64,000 bases of DNA from Muricoccus pecuniae (GCF_014199205.1 NZ_JACIJD010000009.1:1-64000), one strand, 5' to 3'; counted from the first letter of the stretch, positions 43,205 to 54,794 are shown. Numbers and translations: made by a program. Notes: generated by a model not told the origin, from the letters alone.

Positions 43205-43218
43205 TTGATCGAGATCAT
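43205..43218. promoter_or_regulatory. FNR/FixK-like box upstream of hemA
   Basis: TTGAT-CGAG-ATCAT matches the FNR/FixK consensus TTGAT-N4-ATCAA at nine of ten defined positions. It lies 57 bp before the hemA start. Oxygen-responsive control of hemA by FNR/FixK proteins is known in other alphaproteobacteria. Confidence 0.6.
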
Positions 43219-43275
43219 TGATTCCCGGCCGCGCGGGCCCTAACCCCCTCGGCGAAACACGGTTGCCGCCCCCAT

Positions 43276-44493
43276 ATGAACGCCACCATGCCCGACTACG
43301 ACGCCCTGCTCTCCGGCCATCTCGACGCGCTGCGCGCCGAGGGCCGCTACCGCCACTTCCTGACGCTCCAACGCCAGGCCGGGGCCTTCCCCAGGGCGCT
43401 CCGCGCGGACGGACGGCCGGTGACGGTGTGGTGCAGCAACGACTATCTCGGCATGGGCCAGCACGCGAAGGTGCAGGAGGCCATGATCGCCGCCATCCGC
43501 GAGGACGGCTGCGGCGCGGGCGGCACGCGCAACATCTCGGGCACCGGGCGGCACCACGTGGCGCTGGAGGCGGAACTCGCCTCGCTCCACGGCAAGGAGG
43601 CGGCGCTCGTCTTCAACTCGGGCTTCACGGCGAACGAGGCGGCGCTCTCCACCCTCGCCACCCTGCTCGGCGCGACCATCCTCTCGGATGCCGACAACCA
43701 CGCCTCGATGATCGCGGGCATCCGCAACGGGCGCGGGCCGAAGCGCATCTTCCGCCACAACGACGTGGCGCATCTGGCCGAGCTGCTGGCCGGGCTTCCG
43801 CCCGAGGCGCCGAAGGTGGTCGCCTTCGAATCCGTCTACTCCATGGACGGCGACATCGCCCCCATCCGCGCCATCGCCGATCTCGCCCGCCGCCACGGCG
43901 CCCTGACCTATATCGACGAGGTCCATGCCGTCGGCCTCTACGGCCCCGGCGGCGCGGGCGTGGCCGCGCGGGACGGGGTGGAGATCGACGTGGTCGAGGG
44001 CACGCTGGGCAAGGCCTATGGCGTGGGCGGCGGCTACGTCTCCGGCAGCCGGGTGCTGATCGACGCCATCCGCTCCTTCGCGCCGGGCTTCATCTTCTCC
44101 ACCACCGTCACCCCCGCGGTGGCGGCGGGCGCGCTGGCGAGCGTGCGGCACCTCCGCGCCTCGGACACGGAGCGCGCCGCCCATCAGGAGCGCGCCCGCG
44201 CCACCCGAGCCGCCCTGCGCGGCGAGGGCCTGCCGGTGCTGGAGGCGCCGAGCCACATCGTGCCCGTGATGGTGAACGACGCCGTCCTCTGCCGGCAGGC
44301 GAGCGAGATGCTGCTGGAGGAGCACGGGGTCTACATCCAGCCCATCAACTTCCCCACCGTGCCGCGCGGGCTGGAGCGCCTTCGCATCACCCCGACGCCG
44401 CTGCACGGGGACGCGGACATCGCCCATCTCGCGGGGGCGATGTCGGCGGTGTGGGACCGGCTGGGGCTGGCGCGGCAGAAGCGGGCGGCCTGA
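43276..44493 (+). CDS. hemA: 5-aminolevulinate synthase
   Basis: This 405-residue PLP enzyme condenses glycine and succinyl-CoA to 5-aminolevulinate, the C4 entry to tetrapyrrole synthesis typical of alphaproteobacteria. The PLP Lys is at 246 ([10 protein letters not shown]), with [11 protein letters not shown], the GGTRNISGT substrate loop, [10 protein letters not shown] and [12 protein letters not shown]. An FNR/FixK-like box upstream suggests oxygen-dependent expression. An ATG at 43288 is a possible shorter start. Confidence 0.96.
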   Translation: MNATMPDYDALLSGHLDALRAEGRYRHFLTLQRQAGAFPRALRADGRPVTVWCSNDYLGMGQHAKVQEAMIAAIREDGCGAGGTRNISGTGRHHVALEAELASLHGKEAALVFNSGFTANEAALSTLATLLGATILSDADNHASMIAGIRNGRGPKRIFRHNDVAHLAELLAGLPPEAPKVVAFESVYSMDGDIAPIRAIADLARRHGALTYIDEVHAVGLYGPGGAGVAARDGVEIDVVEGTLGKAYGVGGGYVSGSRVLIDAIRSFAPGFIFSTTVTPAVAAGALASVRHLRASDTERAAHQERARATRAALRGEGLPVLEAPSHIVPVMVNDAVLCRQASEMLLEEHGVYIQPINFPTVPRGLERLRITPTPLHGDADIAHLAGAMSAVWDRLGLARQKRAA

Positions 44494-44671
44494 GACGGGC
44501 GTTCTGAGGCGGGGGGCGCTCGCGCCTCAGCACGCCACCCGCGCCCGCAGCACGCCACCGGCCCGCGGTCCCGGTTGTAGGCCGGGTTCACCGCGTGCCG
44601 GACATCAAGGGCGATGGTCGAGGCCCGGGGCGGATTGACCTTTGCCCCGCGCCCGCACAGATCGGCGTACC

Positions 44672-45745
44672 ATGCGCGCTCCCCTCCTCGCCTCCATCCT
44701 CCTCCTCTCCGCGCCGGCCTTGGCCCAGGCGCCGGCCCCCAGCGCTCCCCCCAACGCCCCTCCCAGTGCCACGGCGGCGGAGGAGGGCTTCCGCATCCTC
44801 AACCGCACGGGGCAGGAGGCCTCGGCCCTGCATGCCGTACGGAGCGGGCGGCCGGACTGGGGCAACAACCTCCTGCCCCGCCCCCTCCCGGCGGATGCGG
44901 GCTATCGCCTGCGCCCCAACCCCCAGGCCGGCTGCCGCTTCGACGTGAAGCTCGTGCTGGCCGACGGGCGCGAGGCGGTGCGGCGGGACCAGGACATCTG
45001 CGCGGGGCGGGAGATCGCGCTCGATGCGGGCACGGTGGTCGCGGCCGGCGCCGCCGCGCGCCCCTCGCCCGAGCGGCCCACCGCGCCCGGCGCCCTGCCG
45101 CGCCCGGGCGCGCGGGCCGCCACCGGCACGGGCTTCCTCGTGGCCGGGGAGCGGGTGCTGACCAACCGCCACGTCGTCGATGGCTGCGACCGCGTGCTCG
45201 TCCGCGCGCCGGACGGGCGCAACCACGCGGCCGTGCCGCCCGCCCGCACGGATGCGACGCTCGACCTCGCCCTGCTCGCCGTGCCCGGCCTCAGCGGCCC
45301 CGTCCTCTCCTTCCGCCAGGACCCGCCGCTGCGGCGCGGGGAGGGGGTGGTGGCCTATGGCTTCCCCCTCACCGGCCTCCTGTCCTCCGACGCGAAGCTG
45401 ACGCGCGGCGAGGTGAACGGGCTGGCCGGGCTGCGCGACAATCAGGACCAGATCCAGATCAGCGCCCCCGTGCAGCCCGGTAATTCCGGCGGGCCGCTGC
45501 TGGACATGCAGGGCCATGTCGTCGGCGTCGTCGTGTCGAAGCTGAACGCCCAGGCGGTGGCGGGCCGCACCGGCGACATCGCGCAGAACATCAACTTCGC
45601 GGTGAAGGGCGAGCGCGCGGCCGCCTTCCTGCGCGCGGCGGGCGTGACCCCGGCCGCGGCCCGGAGCACGGGGCCGGAGCGCAGCACGGCGGATGTGGGC
45701 GAGATCGCGGAGAGGGCCACCGTTTTCATCCGCTGCGAGAAGTAG
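44672..45745 (+). CDS. secreted trypsin-like serine protease
   Basis: This 357-residue protein has a signal peptide (MRAPLLASILLLSAPALAQA), a ~120-residue N-terminal domain with GFRILNRTGQEASALHAVRS and a Cys pair, and a C-terminal S1-type protease domain. The triad is visible: His in TNRHVVDGC (near 167), Asp in DATLDLALLAV, and Ser in QPGNSGGPLLD. No PDZ domain follows, unlike DegP. It is periplasmic or secreted; the substrate is unknown. The ATPase gene 119 bp downstream is on the same strand. Confidence 0.88.
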   Translation: MRAPLLASILLLSAPALAQAPAPSAPPNAPPSATAAEEGFRILNRTGQEASALHAVRSGRPDWGNNLLPRPLPADAGYRLRPNPQAGCRFDVKLVLADGREAVRRDQDICAGREIALDAGTVVAAGAAARPSPERPTAPGALPRPGARAATGTGFLVAGERVLTNRHVVDGCDRVLVRAPDGRNHAAVPPARTDATLDLALLAVPGLSGPVLSFRQDPPLRRGEGVVAYGFPLTGLLSSDAKLTRGEVNGLAGLRDNQDQIQISAPVQPGNSGGPLLDMQGHVVGVVVSKLNAQAVAGRTGDIAQNINFAVKGERAAAFLRAAGVTPAAARSTGPERSTADVGEIAERATVFIRCEK

Positions 45746-45864
45746 CGAGGGAGGTCCTGCGCGGGGCACCCGCCCGCACCGGCGCCACCTTCCCGCCCCT
45801 GGCGCGTTCAGAGGCGAGGCCAGCGCCACTCCAGCTGGCCGTCCATCCGGCGCAGGAGCACGAC

Positions 45865-47247
45865 GTGGACCAGGCCCTGGCGGCCGGAGCCGCCCCCCCG
45901 TTCGGGTTGCAAGCCTCCCCCGGCCAGGCTTTCGAGCATGCGGGCCGACAACAGGCGCGGAAAACGGTGCTGGAGGCCCTGGCGGCGGGCTGGCTCGCGG
46001 TGGTCGTCGGCGAGGAGGGGGCGGGCAAGACCCTGCTGCTGCGGGACCTGGAGCGCCAGCTCCGCGCCGGCGGCCTCAAGGTCCGGCTCGGCGGGCCGGG
46101 CGATGCGATCGACCCCGTGGGGCCCGACACCGTGCGCCTGGTGGACGACGCCGACATGCTCGACGACGCCGCGCTCCGCAGCCTCGCCCTGGCCGGCGGC
46201 GTGACGGTGCTCGCCGTCCTGCCGCAATCGGCGGGGCGCGCGATGGGCTTGCCGGTCCGGACCGCCCTCGCGCGGCTGCTGCCGCTCACCCCCGAGGAGG
46301 TGGGGGAGTTCGTCTCCGCCACCCTGACGGTGGCGGGCCGCCCGGCGGACCTCTTCAGCGAGCGGGCGGTCGCCGCCCTGGCCTCCTTCTCGGAGGGCCT
46401 GCCAGGTTCCCTGTCGGCGCTGTGCCAGGCCTCGATGCTCCGTGCCCGGCGGGAAGGGGCACCGCAGGTGGGGGCCCGGCACGTCGTGCTGGCGGCCCAG
46501 GCCCTGCGCTCGGGCGGCGGAGCGGAGAACATCACCGAGGAGGATGCCGCGCCGCGGGCTTTCGCGGTGCCCCGGCCGGACATGCGGCGCTGGCTCCGGC
46601 CGGCCCTCCTCGCCCTGCCGGTCCTCCTCGTCCTGGCCCTGCTGGGTTGGTCCCTGTCCGGAGGCCGCCCGCCAGCCTCCGGTGAGGAGCGGCCGGCCGT
46701 GGCCGCGGGCGGAGTCCTGGCGCCTGTCGCGCCGCCCAGGGAACCCCCGGTCGCGACCGCGCCGGCCGCCCCGGTCCGACCCGTCCCGGTCCGGCCTGCC
46801 CCCGCCCCGGACGCCGCCCTGGACCCTCCTCGTGCTGGGAGGGCCAGCCCCCCCGCCGACTTCGCGCCCCGTGCCGAGCGGGCAGCGCCGCGGCCGGAAG
46901 CGGCGGAGCCCGGGACGTTCCGCGGGAGCACCTTCAACGTGACGCTCGCCCGCGGCGGCGGTCTCCGGCTGACGGTCACGCGCTCCGGCCCTGCCGATGC
47001 GGTGATGGTGCGGTTCCAGGCCTATGGCGGGCTGATCGGCGCGGGGCAGCTCGCCGGTCGCCTCACCCGCGATGGCCAGCTCACCGCCTCCGGCACGCTG
47101 ATGATGGGCCAGAACCCGTTCACCACGGAGCTGGAGGGCACGATCTCGGGCGATCGCCTGACCGGCTCGGTCCGCTACATCAGGGCCGCGGCACCCGGCG
47201 CGCAGCCGAGCAGCACCCGCGGCACCTTCCGGCTCGCCCGCGACTGA
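45865..47247 (+). CDS. ExeA/GspA-like ATPase fused to a membrane-anchored beta domain
   Basis: This 460-residue protein has a cytoplasmic AAA-type domain (Walker A GEEGAGKT at 49-56, acidic LVDDADML at 92-99) like the ExeA/GspA/TniB-type switch ATPases, one transmembrane helix (about 244-263), a ~100-residue Pro/Ala-rich spacer, and a ~110-residue C-terminal region of repeated short strands (GTFRGSTFNVTLARGGGLRL, GQLAGRLTRDGQLTASGTLM). ExeA normally ends in a peptidoglycan-binding domain; here the periplasmic part is different and unrecognised. The GTG at 45865 has GGAG at good distance. It may couple cytoplasmic ATP to envelope assembly. Confidence 0.7.
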   Translation: MDQALAAGAAPPFGLQASPGQAFEHAGRQQARKTVLEALAAGWLAVVVGEEGAGKTLLLRDLERQLRAGGLKVRLGGPGDAIDPVGPDTVRLVDDADMLDDAALRSLALAGGVTVLAVLPQSAGRAMGLPVRTALARLLPLTPEEVGEFVSATLTVAGRPADLFSERAVAALASFSEGLPGSLSALCQASMLRARREGAPQVGARHVVLAAQALRSGGGAENITEEDAAPRAFAVPRPDMRRWLRPALLALPVLLVLALLGWSLSGGRPPASGEERPAVAAGGVLAPVAPPREPPVATAPAAPVRPVPVRPAPAPDAALDPPRAGRASPPADFAPRAERAAPRPEAAEPGTFRGSTFNVTLARGGGLRLTVTRSGPADAVMVRFQAYGGLIGAGQLAGRLTRDGQLTASGTLMMGQNPFTTELEGTISGDRLTGSVRYIRAAAPGAQPSSTRGTFRLARD

Positions 47248-47286
47248 GCCGGAGAGCGCCGGAAGGCGAGGCGCGTCCCAGAGGCG

Positions 47287-50115
<2,829 letters not shown>

Positions 50116-50198
50116 GGGCGTCCCCGTCCGCCGGGGCGCGCGCCCCGGAACTGGAAAAACTGGGTGGTGTCCGGGGGAGGGTGCTCTCCCCCGGCCTC

Positions 50199-50420
50199 TC
50201 AGTGGTGGTCGTCGTCCCCCGCCCCGGGGGCGAGGTGGTAGGTGCGGGAGCAGTAGGGGCAGGTGATCTCGTCCCCCTCGACCCGCAGCCAGATCAGGGG
50301 ATGGCCGCCGAGGCCGCCGCCGTCGCAGGGAACGTGGCGGGAGGTGACCTGGATCACCTCCTGCGCCGTCACGCCCTCGACGCGGTTGGGGGTGTAGCCG
50401 GTGAAGTCAGGGTCGCGCAT
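50199..50420 (-). CDS. zinc-finger (CHCC/NDUFS6-like) protein
   Basis: This 73-residue protein has a Cys/His zinc site, HVPCDGGGLGGHPLIWLRV followed by ITCPYCSRTYHL, typical of the CHCC zinc-finger family (PF10276) to which the complex I subunit NDUFS6 belongs. In alphaproteobacteria it is a small accessory protein probably linked to NADH dehydrogenase. It is on the same strand as polA but downstream of GFA; no complex I genes are nearby. Confidence 0.85.
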   Translation of the reverse strand: MRDPDFTGYTPNRVEGVTAQEVIQVTSRHVPCDGGGLGGHPLIWLRVEGDEITCPYCSRTYHLAPGAGDDDHH

Positions 50421-50506
50421 CGGGGCCTTGGGCTGCTCTGGGGATGTGCCCGCAAGATAGGGGCGGGGCGGCCATCCGGCCAGGGCAGGGCTTCAGGGGC
50501 GGGGCT

Positions 50507-51004
50507 TCAGCCGCCCTGATGCCGGCCGCCCGCCCGGGGCGCGTCGAAGACCACGGGCCGGGTCGGCGTGCCGTCATTCGTCATGGCGTGCTCGTCATAG
50601 GCGGGGATGCCGGCGGGCAGGAGGGTGTCGTGCCGCGCGGCGCCGATGAAGATGTGCTTCGCGTTCTCCGGCGTGATGGCGAACCAGCCGGGATCGTCGA
50701 AGGTGCCTGCAAGGACGCCACAGGAGGTCGGGAAGCGCTCGAAGGTCATGAAGATCTTCGTGCCGCAGGCCGCGCAGAAATGGATGTGGACGATCTTGCC
50801 GCTGCCCGCCGAGCGGTGGTCGTAGACCGCGGGTCTGCCCGCGGTGACGCGGATGTCCTCCCGCCGGAAGATTGGCTCGACCATGTAGGCCGTGCCCGTG
50901 GCGCGCTGGCAGAAGCGGCAGTGGCAGGTGGTGACGCGCAGCGGCTCGGCCAGGGCCTCGTAGCGCAGGGCCCCGCAGAGGCAGCCGCCGGGATGGACGC
51001 TCAT
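50507..51004 (-). CDS. GFA (glutathione-dependent formaldehyde-activating) family protein
   Basis: This 165-residue zinc protein has the GFA fold signature GGCLCGALRYEA, TTCHCRFCQRATG and FCAACGTKIF, giving the zinc-binding cysteines. Despite the name, most family members have unproven roles and the formaldehyde activity is disputed. The ATG at 51004 is selected for GGGGAGG 7 nt upstream; a start 15 nt earlier would put that site inside the gene. Confidence 0.88.
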   Translation of the reverse strand: MSVHPGGCLCGALRYEALAEPLRVTTCHCRFCQRATGTAYMVEPIFRREDIRVTAGRPAVYDHRSAGSGKIVHIHFCAACGTKIFMTFERFPTSCGVLAGTFDDPGWFAITPENAKHIFIGAARHDTLLPAGIPAYDEHAMTNDGTPTRPVVFDAPRAGGRHQGG

Positions 51005-51056
51005 GGCTCGCCTCCCCAACTCGTCGCGGGAGCCTAGGGGAGGCGGGCGGCGCCTG

Positions 51057-51749
51057 TCATCCTCCGTCCAGCGCCGCCCAGACGGGGTCCTTCAGCTTCG
51101 CCACGAAGGCCGCGTGGCGCTCCAGCTCCTCCGGGGAGGGGGCGATGGGGCGAGGGGTGCGCGGGGCGGCGGGGCCGGAGGCGGCGAGCAGGGGGCCGCG
51201 CCCGCCGATGCTCGACGCCAGCGCCAGGCCGGGCTGCTTGCCGCCCATCAGCTCGAGATAGACCTGGCCGAGGAGCTGCACGTCGAGCAGCGCGTTGTGG
51301 GTGGTGCGGGCCGAGAGGTCGATGCCGAAGCGGCGGCAGAGCGCGTCGAGGCTGTTGGGCAGGCCGGGGAAGCGCTTCTTCGCCATCGCCAGCGTGTCCA
51401 CCATGCGGCTGCGCGGGATGCGCGGGGTGCCGCAGCGGTCGAACTCGTGGTCGAGGAAGTTGAAGTCGAAGGGCGCGTTGTGGGCGATGACGGGATCCTC
51501 GCCCAGGAAACCCAGCAGCTCCGGCAGGATCTCGGCGAAGAGCGGCTTGTCCACGAGGTCGGCGGCGGTGAAGCCGTGGACCTTCGAGGCCTCGGGCGGG
51601 ATGTCGCGCTGGGGGTTGATGAGGCGGTGGAAGGACCGGCCGGTGGGCATGAGGTTCACCACCTCGATCGCGGCCACCTCCAGCACGCGGTCGCCCGTCG
51701 CGGGATCAAGGCCGGTGGTCTCGGTGTCGAGGATGAGGGCGCGGGTCAT
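51057..51749 (-). CDS. dnaQ: DNA polymerase III epsilon subunit (proofreading exonuclease)
   Basis: This 230-residue DEDDh exonuclease proofreads during replication. ExoI ALILDTETTGLDP is near 4-16, ExoII HNAPFDFNFLDHEF near 98, and ExoIII THNALLDVQLLGQVY supplies the catalytic His and Asp. The C-terminal ~45 residues (PIAPSPEELERHAAFVAKL) resemble the tail that binds the alpha subunit. It is part of the origin-proximal gene set; a Bug receptor gene lies divergently between it and coaE. Confidence 0.95.
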   Translation of the reverse strand: MTRALILDTETTGLDPATGDRVLEVAAIEVVNLMPTGRSFHRLINPQRDIPPEASKVHGFTAADLVDKPLFAEILPELLGFLGEDPVIAHNAPFDFNFLDHEFDRCGTPRIPRSRMVDTLAMAKKRFPGLPNSLDALCRRFGIDLSARTTHNALLDVQLLGQVYLELMGGKQPGLALASSIGGRGPLLAASGPAAPRTPRPIAPSPEELERHAAFVAKLKDPVWAALDGG

Positions 51750-51961
51750 GGGCGCAGGATAGGCGATCCGGGGCCGCGGCCCCAGGGGTAGCGAGGCCGG
51801 TAGCGAGGCCGGTGGTGAGGCACCGGCGGCCGTGGGGCCGCGCGCGCGGGAGGGCGGGGAGGCGGGCGCGGCGGGCCGGGATTGGACGGGCCGGCGGGTG
51901 CTCGTTACGTCTCCCCCCAAGCCGCTCTGAAGGAGCGGCAGCGATTCGAGGAGACTTCCGC

Positions 51962-52960
51962 ATGACTTCCCTCCCAACCGCCGCGGGAACCACCGGCCGC
52001 CGCGCGCTGCTCGGCGCCGCGGGTCTCGCCCTGGCCGCCCCCCGCCTCGCCCGCGCCCAGGCCTGGCCGGCGCGCGCCGTCACCCTCGTCGTTGGCTTCC
52101 CGCCGGGCGGGCAGACCGACTTCGCCGCCCGCATCGTGCAGAACGGCATGTCCGCCGCGCTCGGCGTGCCCGTGGTGGTGGAGAACCGGGGCGGCGCGGG
52201 CGGCAATATCGGCACGGAATACGTGCTGCGCGCGCGGCCGGACGGCTACACGCTGCTGGCGGCGAACAGCAGCGCCATGGCAATCAATCCCCACACCTTC
52301 CCGGGGATGACGATCAACCCGCTCGACCTCGTCTCGGTCGGGCTGGCGCTGCAGAGCGCCCTCGTCCTCTGCGTCCACCCCTCCGTGCCGGCGCGCACGG
52401 CGCCGGAGCTGGTCGCCTGGATCAAGGCGCAGAACGGCCCGGTGCAGTACGGCACGCCGGCCGCCGGCAGCATGTCCCACTGCGCGATGGAGCTGTTCCG
52501 TGACCGCGTGGGCAACCCGGCGATGCAGGACATCCCCTATCGCGGCAGCGGGCCGGCGATGCAGGACTTCATCGCCGGGCGCTTCAGCGCGATGTTCGAC
52601 GCCGCCTCGGTCGTCGCCCCCTTCGTAAAGGCGGGGCAGGTGCGCGCCATCGCCGTCACCGGCAAGGAGCGGGTGCCGGCCTTCCCCGACGTGGCGACGG
52701 TGGGGGAGCAGGGCCTGAACGACCTCATCATCACGAGCTGGATCGGCATCTCCGCGCCCAAGGGCACGCCGGCCGAGGTGGTTCAGCGGGTCAACGCGGC
52801 GCTGAACCAGGCGCTCAGCGACCCCGCCGTGCGCGAGCGCATCTCGGGCCAGGGCGACGAGCCCGGGGGCAGCACGCCCGAGGCCTTCGACACGCTGGTG
52901 CGCGGGGACCACGCGCGCTGGGGCCGGGTGGTGAAGGAGAAGAACATCGTCGCGGGCTGA
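51962..52960 (+). CDS. Bug family tripartite tricarboxylate transporter substrate-binding protein
   Basis: This 332-residue periplasmic receptor has a twin-arginine-type leader (TTGRRALLGAAGLALAAPRL, cleavage near ARAQA). The Bug signature WPARAVTLVVGFPPGGQTDF follows, with VVENRGGAGGNIGTEYV and PYRGSGPAMQDFIAGRFSAMF. No TctAB partners are nearby. The start at 51962 follows GAGGAG. It interrupts the usual dnaQ-coaE neighbourhood and ends at a very strong hairpin, so it looks like a self-contained inserted unit. Confidence 0.9.
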   Translation: MTSLPTAAGTTGRRALLGAAGLALAAPRLARAQAWPARAVTLVVGFPPGGQTDFAARIVQNGMSAALGVPVVVENRGGAGGNIGTEYVLRARPDGYTLLAANSSAMAINPHTFPGMTINPLDLVSVGLALQSALVLCVHPSVPARTAPELVAWIKAQNGPVQYGTPAAGSMSHCAMELFRDRVGNPAMQDIPYRGSGPAMQDFIAGRFSAMFDAASVVAPFVKAGQVRAIAVTGKERVPAFPDVATVGEQGLNDLIITSWIGISAPKGTPAEVVQRVNAALNQALSDPAVRERISGQGDEPGGSTPEAFDTLVRGDHARWGRVVKEKNIVAG

Positions 52961-52989
52961 GCGGCGCGGCGGGCTTTGGGGGAGCTGGG

Positions 52990-53021
52990 GCGGGGGCCGG
53001 GCAGGACTGCCCGGCCCCCGC
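52990..53021 (+). terminator. very strong hairpin after the Bug receptor
   Basis: A perfect 15-bp GC-rich inverted repeat runs from 52990-53004 to 53007-53021 around GA; the real loop would be a few bases larger. It starts 30 bp after the stop codon. Confidence 0.65.
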
Positions 53022-53081
53022 CGCAGCCCCGCCAACCCGGGTTCCTCCTGGGAGCCCCGGACAGGCGGGAGGCCGGTCGGA

Positions 53082-53195
53082 TCAGTCGCGGCCGGTCACG
53101 GGCACGCGGATCGAGGAGTGATCCAGGGCCACCCGCGCCGCGACATTGGCCGCCGTCAGGCCGGCCAGGACGATCAGGAACATGGTCGTAAGCAC
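53082..53195 (-). CDS. possible 37-residue single-span membrane protein
   Basis: A GTG at 53195, preceded by AAAGGG about 8 nt upstream, opens a frame whose product is one hydrophobic helix (TTMFLIVLAGLTAANVAARVA) followed by a short polar tail (VPVTGRD). It sits in an otherwise empty stretch between the Bug receptor and coaE, and the DNA just upstream is AT-richer with a CCCTC/GAGGG hairpin (53215-53228). A longer frame to 53279 exists, but its first residues look non-coding. No family is recognised. Confidence 0.45.
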   Translation of the reverse strand: MLTTMFLIVLAGLTAANVAARVALDHSSIRVPVTGRD

Positions 53196-53306
53196 TGTCT
53201 TAACCCTTTGTTTTCCCTCATCCGAGGGTGACAGAGAGGTGGTGACGGGGGGCCCTCCGGGCCAGTCGCGCCCGCGCATGGCTGGCCCCTGCCGGGCGCT
53301 TGCCCA

Positions 53307-53903
53307 TCAGCCTTGATGCGCCACCAGCCGCCGCACGGCGCGCTGCGCGTGGTGGCGGGAGAGGCCGGTATGGACGAGGTGGTCCGCCCGGCGTCGCCGC
53401 AGGCTGTCCGGCACCTGGCGGGCGAGAATGGCGCGCAGCCGCTCCTCCGTCATGCCGCGCCGGCGGAGCACGCGGGTGCGCTGGGTGGCGGCGGGCGCGG
53501 TGACGACGATCACCTTGTCCACCCGGCGCTCGCCCCCGGTCTCGAAGAGGAGCGGGACGTCCAGCACCGCCAGCCGCGCGCCGCGGCGCCGGGCGGCGGC
53601 GAGGAAGCGGCGCTCCTCCCGCCGCACGAGGGGGTGGACGATCGCCTCCAGCCGGTTGAGGGCGGCGTCATGGCCGATCACGGCGCGGCGCAGCGCCTCC
53701 CGGTCCACCGCCGGGCCGCGCGGCGTCCCGCGCGTGGTGCCGGGAAAGGCGGCCTCGATCGGGCGCACGGCGGCACCGCCCGGGCCCTGCAGCCGGTGCA
53801 CGGCGGCGTCCGCGTCGAAGACGGGGATGCGGAGGCGGCGGAAGGTGTTGGCGGCGGTGGACTTGCCCATGCCGATCCCGCCGGTGAGCCCCCAAACCCT
53901 CAT
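53307..53903 (-). CDS. coaE: dephospho-CoA kinase
   Basis: This 198-residue P-loop kinase carries out the last step of coenzyme A synthesis. GLTGGIGMGKSTAANTFR (P-loop near 8-15), DADAAVHRL and DVPLLFETG are the family blocks. The ATG at 53903 is embedded in a tandem 14-bp repeat that separates it from the upstream aroE stop. Part of the conserved alphaproteobacterial aroE-coaE-dnaQ set near the origin. Confidence 0.94.
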   Translation of the reverse strand: MRVWGLTGGIGMGKSTAANTFRRLRIPVFDADAAVHRLQGPGGAAVRPIEAAFPGTTRGTPRGPAVDREALRRAVIGHDAALNRLEAIVHPLVRREERRFLAAARRRGARLAVLDVPLLFETGGERRVDKVIVVTAPAATQRTRVLRRRGMTEERLRAILARQVPDSLRRRRADHLVHTGLSRHHAQRAVRRLVAHQG

Positions 53904-53935
53904 GCGGTGACCCTCATGCGGTGACCCTCATGCGG
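53897..53935. repeat. 14-bp tandem repeat duplicating the coaE start region
   Basis: The unit CCCTCATGCGGTGA is present at 53897-53910 and 53911-53924, with a third partial copy at 53925-53935. On the coding (minus) strand every copy contains ATGAGGGT, so the aroE stop/coaE start overlap has been copied, leaving aroE and coaE 24 nt apart. Confidence 0.85.
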
Positions 53936-54794
53936 CCGTCCTCGGGATGTCGGAGGCGACGAAGGCGCGCAGTTCCGCATCCACCGCGGGCATGGTGCCG
54001 AACCAGGCCTGGAAGCCGCGGCGGCCCTGGTGCAGCAGCATCCCCAGCCCGTCCACCGCGGCTAGGCCCCGGGCGCGGGCGGCGGCCAGCAGCGGCGTCT
54101 CCAGCGGGACATAGACGATGTCCGCCACCACGGCCGAGGCGGGCAGGGGGGCGAGGTCGAGGGTGAGGGGGGGCTGGCCCTGCATGCCCTGGCTCGTGGT
54201 GTTCACCAGCAGCGCCGCACCCTCCAGCGGCGGGGCGGCGGCGACCTCCACGCGGTAGCCATGGGCGGAGAGCTCGGCCGCCAGGGCCTCGGCGCGCGCC
54301 GGGCTGCGGTTGACGAGGGTGAGGCGGGGGCAGCCGGCCAGGAGCAGCGCGTGGGCCACGGCGCGGGCGCCGCCCCCGGCACCGAGCACCACGGCCGGCC
54401 CGGCCTCCGCGCGCCACTCCGGCACTCCCTCCCGGATGCTCTCCAGGAAGCCCCAGCCATCGGTGTTCCAGCCCTCGATGCGCCCGTCCTCGTGGAAGAC
54501 GAGCGTGTTCACGGCCCCGATGCGGCGGGCGCCTTCTTCCAGCAGATCGCAGGCGGCCAGCGCCGTCTCCTTGTGCGGAATGGTCACGTTGGCGCCGCGG
54601 AAGCCGAGATCGGCGAGCGCGCGAATGGCGCCCGCGAAGCGTTCCGGCCGGACGGGGAGGGGGATGTAGGCGCCGTCGATCCCGTGCCGCTCCAGCCAGT
54701 AGCCGTGCAGGCGCGGGGAGCGGGAATGGCCCACGGGCCAGCCGAGGATGCCCGCGGTGAGGGTCTTGCCGGTGAGGGTGCGGGGGGACGCCAT
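53928..54794 (-). CDS. aroE: shikimate dehydrogenase
   Basis: This 288-residue NADPH enzyme reduces 3-dehydroshikimate in chorismate synthesis. The substrate-binding loop GWPVGHSRSPRLHGYWL is near 19-35, the catalytic Lys lies in NVTIPHKETAL, the dinucleotide fold is VVLGAGGGARAVAHAL, and VNRSPAR contacts the NADP phosphate. The ATG at 54794 removes an unconserved upstream stretch. It is followed by coaE 24 bp downstream. Confidence 0.95.
   Translation of the reverse strand: MASPRTLTGKTLTAGILGWPVGHSRSPRLHGYWLERHGIDGAYIPLPVRPERFAGAIRALADLGFRGANVTIPHKETALAACDLLEEGARRIGAVNTLVFHEDGRIEGWNTDGWGFLESIREGVPEWRAEAGPAVVLGAGGGARAVAHALLLAGCPRLTLVNRSPARAEALAAELSAHGYRVEVAAAPPLEGAALLVNTTSQGMQGQPPLTLDLAPLPASAVVADIVYVPLETPLLAAARARGLAAVDGLGMLLHQGRRGFQAWFGTMPAVDAELRAFVASDIPRTAA

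Noticed and set aside
44494-44671. Direct repeat CAGCACGCCACC in the spacer after hemA
   Set aside because: Only two short GC-rich copies, with no symmetry or link to a gene start; probably chance at this composition.
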